This document shows positions 48,353-54,834 of a stretch of DNA of 54,834 nucleotides, piece after piece. The position numbers were made by a program, and so were the translations under genes. The notes under the pieces are model-generated. The model worked only from the letters and a program-made list of their open reading frames with translations, searched no databases and was not told the DNA's origin. Where the stretch lies: NCBI GenBank assembly GCA_022767125.1, contig JALEPZ010000092.1, forward strand, positions 1 to 54,834, in the 5' to 3' direction. Positions within the stretch are counted from its first letter, which is position 1. Every line of letters begins with the position of its first letter. Origin of the DNA: Phocaeicola plebeius. GTDB taxonomy: Bacteria; Bacteroidota; Bacteroidia; Bacteroidales; Bacteroidaceae.

Positions 48353-48427
48353 AGACTTATTCAGATTCCGCGTATGTTTTAGAACATGTATTTTCGGATT
48401 CCTTCCATTTTCTTGACCTGTGTCAAG

Positions 48428-50833
48428 TCAGAAGCAGAAGCGCACCTCCACACCCCCTTGGACGGGTCTCCCTGACTGGGCAAATCCCCGGTTCATGGTT
48501 TCGAAGTAGAAGCTGCAATAGTCCTTGTTCAGTGCATTCTGCACCCACAGTGCGATTTCTCCCTTGCCCTTGCTGAACGCTACCCGTCCGTTCAGGGTGC
48601 CGTAGAAGGCCTGGCTCACATCATTGGCCTCCGTCCAGTAGATGCGTCCTGCTGCCTTGTAGTGCGTGGTCAGCGTGATGCGGTCGAACAGCTGATGCCG
48701 GTGTAGGCGGAACACATATTGGGCGCCGGCGGTCAGCGTATGTTTCGGCACGAACGGTACGTAATGACCCTTGTAGTCCACTTCCACGGTTTCCCCCGCC
48801 GCATTCCGGCCGTCGGTCAGATAGTCCGTGAAGGTGGAGTACGTGTAGCCGTAGCTCCCGTTCAGGCTGAAAGCATCCGTCAGCTGAGCCCGTAAGGCTA
48901 CCTCGCCGCCCAGGCTCCGGCTCTTTCCGGCATTTACCGTGATGCGGCCCATGCCGCTGTCGGCGAAGCGGGAGAGCTGCTGGTCGCGCGTATCCATATA
49001 GAACAGGGACATGTCGGCCTGCAGGCGGCTGTCCAACAGGGTCAGGTGCGCACCCATTTCATAGTTCCACGAATATTCCGGCCGGTAATAGGTCGATTCC
49101 TTCACGTTTACCTCCGCTGCCGGCAGGTCGGGCATCATCGAGGCGAATCGTCCCAACACCTCGTCGTTGCGGATGGCATCCATCATGGCTGTCTGTAGGC
49201 CTCCTTGCAGCAGGTCCGAGAACATCTGAATGTTATAGCCGCCCGATCGGTAGCCTTTGCTCACCGTGGCGTAGACATTGGTCTGGGGGTTCCATGCATA
49301 TTGCAGGGTGAATTTGGGCAGCAGTTGCGTATAGTCCGTAGCTTCCTTGCCCGTCAGTTCCGTGGCTGCCTGGAGCGAACGGCTGATGCCATTGGGAAGA
49401 TAAGGGGCTTTCACATTGAAGTCGAAATCCAGCCCGCAGGCCGATTGGTAGTCCATCTTCAGTCGCTCGTAGTCCAGCCGCAGTCCCACCGTGAAGGAGA
49501 GTCCCTCCACCAGCAGGTCGTTGATGGTCGACTGGTGGTAGATGGCTCCGTTCAGGACAGGGGTCTCAAAGTCCCCCGTCACGGGTAGCGGACGAGTCTG
49601 GATGTGCAGGCCCAGCGTAGGAGCCGAGGGCGGCAGTCCCCCGAAGATGCTGTTGACCGGACCTTCGATGAGGCGGTCGATTCCTTCTTCCTGGAAATGT
49701 ACCGGTCCGTCCGTGTGCAGCCATTGGTAGAATCCGCTTACACCGGTCGTCCACTGCCACCGCTGTCCGGGTTTTGATTTCAGAACCAGCTCCTGCGAGA
49801 GGGTCTTCGAGTTCTGCCGCTGCCGGATGGTGTAAAGGTCTGCTTCGGTGAAGTCCTGGTCCAGGTCCATCTGGTCGTAGAGGTACTGGAATCCCGTCAC
49901 GCTGTTCAGCACGAAGCGGTCGGTCTGGTGCTCTATGTTCACGCCTCCGTTCAGCAGGTTCCGCTTGTAGCCGCATTTCCGGTTGTACGAGATGGTACCG
50001 ATGAAGTCCTTCCGGTCCTCTTCTCCGTTCACCTTGCCCGTATAGGCATACGGGTAACCGTCTTGGTGCGAATATTCATAGTTGACGTTGAAGTCCAGTT
50101 TCGTGTTCTCGTTGGGCAGGTAGATGGCCCGGATGCGTCCGCCGAATTCGTCGCTCGTATCGGCCCGTTTCCCCGTATATCGGTTGCGGAAGAATCCTCC
50201 CTCGTGGCGATAGAACAGGCCTGTCGAGAAAGCCAGCTGTTGGTTGGTGCGGTGGTAGTGGGTCAGCGAGGCCCTGTAGTCGTTGTGGGTAGCTGCCCCC
50301 AGGCGAAGGTCCGTTCCCTGATAGGAGAACGGCGACTTGGTGAAGACACGAATCAGTCCGCCCATCGTGTTACGTCCGTAGAGCGTACCTTGCGGGCCGC
50401 GCATAACATCGATGCGTTCGATGTCTGAGTAGTTGAAGTCGAAGGCCGACTTGTCGATGTAGGGGATGTTGTCGACGTAAAGTCCTACCGCCGGCGTATT
50501 GATGCGCGAGCCGATACCCCTCACGTAGACGGAGGTCGTCAGTTTCGACCCGTAATCGGGTATGAACAGGTTGGGCACCAGTCCCGAGAGCGATTTGATG
50601 GATACGACGGCCTTGTCCTGTAGGTCGGCTTGCGAGAACGAGGTCGACGAAAGTGCCTGCTGGCGCAGCCGGTTGTTCTCTTTCGGGGTGGCGATGATCA
50701 CCACTTCCTCGATGTCAATCACTTTGGTCGTATCTTTGGGATGGGGCAGGAAGCCCGTTTCGGTTGTTGGACCTGCTATGGCAGCTGTAGCACATGCCGC
50801 CATCAGTGGGGTAAGGAAAGTACGTCGTTTCAT
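48428..50833 (-). CDS. TonB-dependent receptor (siderophore/iron-complex type)
   Basis: About 801 residues from the ATG at 50833 (MKRRTFLTPLMAACATAAIAG), chosen because the -7 box at 50863-50870 lies between it and the upstream ATG at 50893. There is no N-terminal carboxypeptidase-like domain. The plug carries VYVRGIGSRINTPAVGLYVD and DVMRGPQGTLYGRNTMGG, and the barrel ends GGVEVRFCF. The NTMGG plug and lack of SusD resemble siderophore or cobalamin-type receptors. It lies 86 bases downstream of a LuxR-type regulator and FAD oxidoreductase on the same strand, which suggests a regulated iron or cofactor uptake unit (inference). Confidence 0.87.
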   Translation of the reverse strand: MKRRTFLTPLMAACATAAIAGPTTETGFLPHPKDTTKVIDIEEVVIIATPKENNRLRQQALSSTSFSQADLQDKAVVSIKSLSGLVPNLFIPDYGSKLTTSVYVRGIGSRINTPAVGLYVDNIPYIDKSAFDFNYSDIERIDVMRGPQGTLYGRNTMGGLIRVFTKSPFSYQGTDLRLGAATHNDYRASLTHYHRTNQQLAFSTGLFYRHEGGFFRNRYTGKRADTSDEFGGRIRAIYLPNENTKLDFNVNYEYSHQDGYPYAYTGKVNGEEDRKDFIGTISYNRKCGYKRNLLNGGVNIEHQTDRFVLNSVTGFQYLYDQMDLDQDFTEADLYTIRQRQNSKTLSQELVLKSKPGQRWQWTTGVSGFYQWLHTDGPVHFQEEGIDRLIEGPVNSIFGGLPPSAPTLGLHIQTRPLPVTGDFETPVLNGAIYHQSTINDLLVEGLSFTVGLRLDYERLKMDYQSACGLDFDFNVKAPYLPNGISRSLQAATELTGKEATDYTQLLPKFTLQYAWNPQTNVYATVSKGYRSGGYNIQMFSDLLQGGLQTAMMDAIRNDEVLGRFASMMPDLPAAEVNVKESTYYRPEYSWNYEMGAHLTLLDSRLQADMSLFYMDTRDQQLSRFADSGMGRITVNAGKSRSLGGEVALRAQLTDAFSLNGSYGYTYSTFTDYLTDGRNAAGETVEVDYKGHYVPFVPKHTLTAGAQYVFRLHRHQLFDRITLTTHYKAAGRIYWTEANDVSQAFYGTLNGRVAFSKGKGEIALWVQNALNKDYCSFYFETMNRGFAQSGRPVQGGVEVRFCF

Positions 50834-50862
50834 TTCATTTCTGATGGTTAAAAATACGGTTG

Positions 50863-50870
50863 CAAAGTAA
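50863..50870 (-). promoter_or_regulatory. -7 box of the TonB receptor gene
   Basis: Minus-strand TTACTTTG, one mismatch to consensus, 29 bases before the chosen start. Same variant as at coaX. Confidence 0.45.
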
Positions 50871-50919
50871 GTGCAATCCGTCGGTACGTACAATCCTCAT
50901 ATATGAGGATTTTTCCTCC

Positions 50920-51504
50920 TTAGATACTGCCTGCTTCGATGTAGCCGTGCATCACGGCATAGATGGCCAGTCCCGATACAGCCTTGATGCCCAGTTTCTC
51001 AGTGATGTTCTTGCGGTGGGTGATGACCGTCGTCAGGCTGATGTTCAGCTTCTCGGCGATTTCCTTGTTGATGAGTCCCTTCACTACCAGCACCAGTACC
51101 TCCTGTTCGCGGGGCGACAGTTCCCGGTAGTTGTCCTGCGCGGCTGCTGATGCGGCAGCGGGATGCGACCGCTCGTGGCCCCGCCTTTGCAGGTCTAGGA
51201 TGGACTTGACCAGTGCATCCTGCGGCAGGAGTACGTTCAGGGTCGGGAGTCCGTTCAGCAGCGGTGTCTCCCCCGTCGTCAGTACAATCGTCTTGCGCTG
51301 CCGTTCGCGGAAGAACGCCGAATGCTCGAAAAACAGTTGCGAAGTGACAAAGTAGTGGGCATACATGTCGGGCGTGTCGTCTGTCAGGGCGCCGAAAGAA
51401 GCGAAAACACGGACAATTGCTGCCGGCAGCATCTCTTCCAGGATGGTCCGCAGCCCCAGGGCAGTGAGTGTGTTTGGCTCGATGATAGCGATTTCCGGCT
51501 TCAT
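50920..51504 (-). CDS. LuxR/NarL-type transcription regulator with degenerate receiver
   Basis: A 194-residue regulator from the ATG at 51504 (MKPEIAIIEPNTLTALGLR), one base after the stop of the upstream oxidoreductase gene (TGA-C-ATG). The N-terminal half resembles a receiver domain but has a glutamate in place of the first acidic pair (IIEPN), and the position of the phospho-acceptor aspartate reads AHYFVTSQLFF. Phosphorylation by a histidine kinase is therefore unlikely. The C-terminal HTH is canonical LuxR: LSPREQEVLVLVVKGLINKE then LNISLTTVITHRKNI. Probably controls the adjacent TonB receptor. Confidence 0.86.
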   Translation of the reverse strand: MKPEIAIIEPNTLTALGLRTILEEMLPAAIVRVFASFGALTDDTPDMYAHYFVTSQLFFEHSAFFRERQRKTIVLTTGETPLLNGLPTLNVLLPQDALVKSILDLQRRGHERSHPAAASAAAQDNYRELSPREQEVLVLVVKGLINKEIAEKLNISLTTVITHRKNITEKLGIKAVSGLAIYAVMHGYIEAGSI

Positions 51505-51505
51505 G

Positions 51506-53158
51506 TCAGTCTCGTTTAAGGTAAGCCGCCACTGCTTCCGCACACCGTTCGCCGTCAACGCCTGCCGACACGATGCCGCCGGCATAGCCTGCTCCCTCAC
51601 CGCAGGGGAAGAGTCCTTCGAGGGTGATGTGCTGCAGGCTGTCCTTGTCGCGCGTGATGCGGACAGGTGAGGAGGTGCGGGTTTCCACCGCTATCATCAC
51701 CGCCTCGTTTGTCAGGAATCCGCGCTGGCTTTTGCCGAAGAGCTCGAAACCCTGCCGGAGCCGGTCGCTGACAAACTTTGGCAGCCAGAAGTGCAGGGGG
51801 GAGGAGACCAGTCCCGGACTGTAGGAGCTGCGGGGCAGGTCGTAGCTCAGCTTACGGCGCGTAAAGTCAGCCATGCGCTGGGCAGGTGCCGTCTGCCGCA
51901 GGTTGCCCTGTTGCCAACATGCCTGTTCCAGCTGTTCCTGTAGGCGCATCATGGCAAGGGGGTGAGGCGATCCGTTGGGGGCGGGAGCCGCCTCTTGGAT
52001 CAGTCGTTCGGTTTCCGCTTCTGCTGAGCCTTCGATGAGATCGGGGGTCTGGAAGCGCAGGTCGGGATGCTCCAGATCCTCCGGCCGTAGTTCCACCACC
52101 ATGCCCGAGTTGCTCCACTGCGTTCCCCGGTTACTGGGACTCATGCCGTTCACCACCAGTTGGTGGGGACCGCTGGCGGCAGGCACCACAAAGCCGCCGG
52201 GACACATGCAGAAGCTGTAGACACCGCGGCCGTCCACCTGCTGCACGAAGCTGTACTCCGCTGCCGGAAGATACTTTCCCCGTCCGTTCTTGTTGTGGTA
52301 CTGCAGCTGGTCGATGAGCAGCGACGGGTGCTCCAGGCGCACGCCTACTGCCAGTCCTTTGAGGTCAATGGGAATCCGGTGGGCGTAGAGCCAGCGATAG
52401 ACATCGCGTGCCGAATGGCCGGTGGCCAGGATGACCGGTCCCCGGAAGGTTTTCCCTGTATGGGTCTCGATGCCTTCCACCCGTCCGTTGTGGACGATGA
52501 GCGCGTCCATCCGGGTCTGGAAGTGCACTTCACCGCCGCAGGCCAGGATGGTGTTCCGCATGTTCTCGATGACACGGGGCAGCTTGTCCGTACCGATGTG
52601 CGGATGAGCGTCGGCCAGAATGGAGGTGCTGGCTCCGTGCTGGCAGAACACGTTCAGAATCTTGTCCACGTTTCCCCGTTTCTTGCTCCGTGTGTAGAGC
52701 TTGCCGTCGGAGTACGCTCCCGCGCCGCCCTCGCCGAAACTGTAGTTCGACTCGGCATCCACCTTGTGTTCGCGGCTGATGCGGGCCAGGTCTTCCTTGC
52801 GATCCCGAACATTTTTTCCCCGCTCCACCACGATGGGACGCAGCCCCAGTTCAATCAGGCGCAAGGCGGCGAACAGGCCGCCTGGACCAGCTCCCACTAC
52901 GATGACCTCGGGTTTCCCTTCTACCTTATTATATATAGTACGCCGGAACTCTTCTTCTGCAGGTGTCTCGTTGACAAACACCCGTGCGGTCACGTTGACA
53001 TAGATGGTGCGCTGGCGGGCATCGATGCTGCGTTTCAGTACCCGCACGGCGGTCAGGGTGCGGAGGTCCAGTCCCTTGTCGCGGGCTATGAACTGTTTGA
53101 GGGCTTGTTCGTTAGCTGCCTGTTCGGGCAGGATGCGGAGTTGGTATTCGTGAATCAT
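51506..53158 (-). CDS. FAD/NAD(P)-dependent oxidoreductase
   Basis: A 550-residue flavoprotein. A roughly 85-residue N-terminal domain (EYQLRILPEQAANEQALKQF) precedes the FAD-binding Rossmann motif VVGAGPGGLFAALRL near residue 88-102. Also seen are FGEGGAGAYSDGKL, an ATGHSARDVYRWLY segment and a C-terminal FAD contact LFPCGEGAGYAGGI. This is the widespread bacterial family often annotated as FAD-dependent dehydrogenase or related to geranylgeranyl reductase; its substrate is unknown. Same operon as the LuxR-type regulator that follows after one base. Own -7 box at 53187-53194. Confidence 0.88.
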   Translation of the reverse strand: MIHEYQLRILPEQAANEQALKQFIARDKGLDLRTLTAVRVLKRSIDARQRTIYVNVTARVFVNETPAEEEFRRTIYNKVEGKPEVIVVGAGPGGLFAALRLIELGLRPIVVERGKNVRDRKEDLARISREHKVDAESNYSFGEGGAGAYSDGKLYTRSKKRGNVDKILNVFCQHGASTSILADAHPHIGTDKLPRVIENMRNTILACGGEVHFQTRMDALIVHNGRVEGIETHTGKTFRGPVILATGHSARDVYRWLYAHRIPIDLKGLAVGVRLEHPSLLIDQLQYHNKNGRGKYLPAAEYSFVQQVDGRGVYSFCMCPGGFVVPAASGPHQLVVNGMSPSNRGTQWSNSGMVVELRPEDLEHPDLRFQTPDLIEGSAEAETERLIQEAAPAPNGSPHPLAMMRLQEQLEQACWQQGNLRQTAPAQRMADFTRRKLSYDLPRSSYSPGLVSSPLHFWLPKFVSDRLRQGFELFGKSQRGFLTNEAVMIAVETRTSSPVRITRDKDSLQHITLEGLFPCGEGAGYAGGIVSAGVDGERCAEAVAAYLKRD

Positions 53159-53186
53159 CGGTTGCTTCAGTTGAAAGTTCGGACTG

Positions 53187-53194
53187 CAAAGGTA
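53187..53194 (-). promoter_or_regulatory. -7 box of the oxidoreductase-regulator operon
   Basis: Minus-strand TACCTTTG, 28 bases before the start at 53158. Confidence 0.6.
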
Positions 53195-53303
53195 GCTAAA
53201 ATCCGCGAACTACCGCATTGCCGAGAGCAATTATTAGCAAGCGACTTGTAGCAGGATGAAATCCGCAGGAAGGCGTGGCTTGTTCCCCTTCGGTGCCTTT
53301 CCT

Positions 53304-53422
53304 GAATGTGGCCGACCTAGGTCGGCCAACCGACTGACCAAGGTCGTCCAATCGACTGACCAAGGTCATCCAATCGACCGACCAAGGTCGGTCAAGTGAA
53401 CGGCCTACGTCTGGCTACATTC
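53304..53422. repeat. 22-bp-period array of five palindromic units inside a larger inverted repeat
   Basis: Cores start at 53314, 53336, 53358, 53380 and 53402, exactly 22 bases apart. Core 1 is GACCTAGGTC, cores 2-4 are GACCAAGGTC, core 5 is GGCCTACGTC. Unit 1 sits in a perfect 18-base palindrome GGCCGACCTAGGTCGGCC (53310-53327). The whole array is bracketed by GAATGTGGCC (53304-53313) and GGCTACATTC (53413-53422), complementary with one mismatch and extended outward by GCCTT/AAGGC. No ORF or promoter box is seen in 53195-53545 apart from this. Confidence 0.88.
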
Positions 53423-53547
53423 CGAAGGCAGGAGTGGCACGATGCGGACAGGCATCCACAGGTTATCATATCCGTCTTCATCAGTTGACTCCGATGCCTG
53501 TTATTCCGATTTCATCCATCTGAAAAGGGTAGGGTGGCTATATTATT

Positions 53548-53592
53548 GGTATGATAATACCATATGTGTGGTATATTTGCCGATATAATACC
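53548..53592. promoter_or_regulatory. paired GGTAT/ATACC dyads upstream of the M28 peptidase gene
   Basis: GGTAT-GATA-ATACC at 53548-53561, and GGTAT (53570-53574) with ATACC (53588-53592). A TATATTTG box (53572-53579) lies in the second dyad. The arrangement suggests operator half-sites around an upstream promoter; no regulator is identified. Confidence 0.5.
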
Positions 53593-53606
53593 AAATTATC
53601 TGTTAA

Positions 53607-53640
53607 TTTGCTTGTGTATTATCATTTTTTTGTAACTTTG
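53607..53640 (+). promoter_or_regulatory. promoter of the M28 peptidase gene
   Basis: TTTG (53607-53610), a 22-base spacer and TAACTTTG (53633-53640). The ATG at 53701 follows after 60 bases. Confidence 0.6.
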
Positions 53641-53700
53641 CAGTCGTTTTAAGGGATGCCGAAATTGAACAGGAGATTAGTTAATGGATATATATTTAAC

Positions 53701-54834
53701 ATGAAAGCAATGAAAAAAGGTTATTTGACATGGATGGCTCTGCTGGGGGCTATGTCGCTCTCGGCGCAGAACAGTCTGCCGGACGCCATCGCATTTAAGG
53801 TAAAGAGTGAAGCCTTTGGCAATTCCAAAATCGAAGAGTTGTCGTCGTTTATGACCGACGACCTGGGTCCGCGCCTTGCTGCCTCTCAGCTGAAGCTCCG
53901 TGCGGAGCAGTTGGTCGTCGGGAAGTTGTCTGAACTGGGACTCTCGAACGCGCATGCTGAGTTTGCCGCCGACTTTACAAAAGGCGGATGGGATAACGAA
54001 CGGAACTATGTGGCCATGACGGCTCCTTACTATTGCAGTTTTGCCGCCAACCCGAAAGCGTGGTCGGGCAGCACTAATGGACTGGTGAAGGCAGAATGTG
54101 TACTGATTGACATCCAGTCGAAAGAAGACATAGAGAAATACCGGGGAAAACTGGCCGGAAAGATTGCCCTGATGCCTGTGCAGCAGACCTATCAAGTCGG
54201 CTTTGAGCCGTTGGCCAAGCGCTTTACGGAAGAATACCTGCAGGAACTGGAGAGCGACCCGCGTCCGGGTACGCACAACTACCGGGGTACGGCATCGCGT
54301 CCTCGCATGGATATGAAGGCGATGATGGCCATGCGCGAACTGCAGAAAGCCATTGCCGATTTCCTGAAGTCGGAAAATGTGGTGGCAGTGGTTAGTGGTG
54401 GCGGTACCTTCAATGTGCCTCGCTCCAGCGGCGTACAATATAAAGTGGGCGACCCCGAACCGACTCCCGAAATCATCCTTCCCATCGAGGACCACGGACG
54501 CATGGCGCGTATGCTGGCCAAGGGCGAGAAGGTGGAAATGGAACTGGACATCCGCAACAAGTTTACAGACAACCAGAAAATCAACAATGTCATCGCCGAG
54601 ATTCCGGGTACGGATCCCAAACTGAAGAACGAGATTGTCCTGATTGGTGCTCACCTGGATTCGTGGCATGGAGGTACCGGAGGTGCCGACAATGCGTCGG
54701 GCTGTATCGTCATGATGGAGGCCATGCGTATCATCAAGACGCTGGGCATCTCGCCCAAGCGCACCATCCGCATCGCCTTGTGGGGCGGCGAGGAGCAGGG
54801 ACTCTACGGATCGCGCGGCTATGCCAACCTCTAT
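53701..54834 (+). CDS. M28 family zinc peptidase, 3'-truncated by window edge
   Basis: The first 378 codons of an exported aminopeptidase-type metallopeptidase; the frame is still open at the right edge. A signal peptide (MKAMKKGYLTWMALLGAMSLSAQ) is followed by an N-terminal region and an inserted PA-like domain at about 95-250 (CVLIDIQSKEDIEKYRGKLAGKIALM). The zinc site then begins: GAHLDSWHGGTGGADNASG gives the first His and the bridging Asp, and WGGEEQGLYGS the catalytic Glu pair. The remaining zinc ligands lie beyond the window. M28 enzymes of this layout remove N-terminal residues or act as carboxypeptidases in the periplasm. The ATG at 53701 is preceded by a consensus promoter. Confidence 0.92.
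   Translation, partial: MKAMKKGYLTWMALLGAMSLSAQNSLPDAIAFKVKSEAFGNSKIEELSSFMTDDLGPRLAASQLKLRAEQLVVGKLSELGLSNAHAEFAADFTKGGWDNERNYVAMTAPYYCSFAANPKAWSGSTNGLVKAECVLIDIQSKEDIEKYRGKLAGKIALMPVQQTYQVGFEPLAKRFTEEYLQELESDPRPGTHNYRGTASRPRMDMKAMMAMRELQKAIADFLKSENVVAVVSGGGTFNVPRSSGVQYKVGDPEPTPEIILPIEDHGRMARMLAKGEKVEMELDIRNKFTDNQKINNVIAEIPGTDPKLKNEIVLIGAHLDSWHGGTGGADNASGCIVMMEAMRIIKTLGISPKRTIRIALWGGEEQGLYGSRGYANLY

Overview
The window looks like a chromosomal segment of a gut Bacteroidales bacterium, most likely family Bacteroidaceae; the genus cannot be fixed from sequence alone. Three things point there. Almost every transcription unit starts behind the Bacteroidota promoter (-33 TTTG, about 20 nt, -7 TAnnTTTG). 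The gene set is typical of the group: fused one-chain L-serine dehydratase, roughly 1,100-residue SecA with a SEC-C tail, TonB receptors, DUF4369/TlpA lipoprotein, DUF4105 protein, NagB/LmbE fusion. The order coaX, OMP, TPR, lptC, CNNM/CBS, ppiD-like is also a Bacteroides-type envelope operon. Shine-Dalgarno sites are weak or absent at most starts. The chromosomal genes are GC-rich; 1.1-3.8 kb is visibly AT-rich.

Layout. 1-5336 is foreign: the 3' part of a MobV-type relaxase gene, then a tightly coupled AT-rich cassette (membrane-anchored PD-(D/E)XK-like nuclease, DUF262 protein, and a third small gene cut off by an insertion), then a complete IS3-family element with programmed frameshift signal and outward promoter. 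The IS sits exactly at the foreign/chromosome junction, and its outer edge abuts a half copy of a dispersed palindromic repeat. 5337-10683 (minus strand) holds a small outer-membrane protein and fucose genes fucI-fucO-fucP without kinase or aldolase. 10768-14490 has an ABC-F protein and the divergent grpE-dnaJ chaperone operon with a textbook terminator. 14646-22231 (minus strand) is the coaX...ppiD-like envelope operon. 22361-28602 reads rightward: DUF4105 protein, a catalytically degenerate alkaline-phosphatase-superfamily protein, then secA and its terminator.

28643-42055 carries an alanine/Na+ symporter, a TrpB2-type tryptophan synthase beta, a TrkH/TrkA potassium system, a TonB receptor with a His-rich membrane peptide, a TlpA-like lipoprotein, L-serine dehydratase and MutS2. 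42193-42506 is a complete tRNA-Ser(UGA)/tRNA-Ser(GGA) operon with promoter and terminator. 42798-54834 has NhaA, a NagB-like/LmbE fusion, a GH105 hydrolase, an isolated 30-codon gene with its own promoter and terminator, a TonB receptor, a pseudo-receiver LuxR regulator coupled to an FAD oxidoreductase, and an M28 peptidase running off the right edge.

The items most worth following up are the DUF262/membrane-nuclease cassette, two separate arrays of 22-bp-period repeats with palindromic cores, the 30-codon gene, and several proteins that keep a fold but have lost catalytic residues (phosphatase-like protein before secA, NagB domain at 44.2 kb, ABC-F second ATPase, LuxR receiver).
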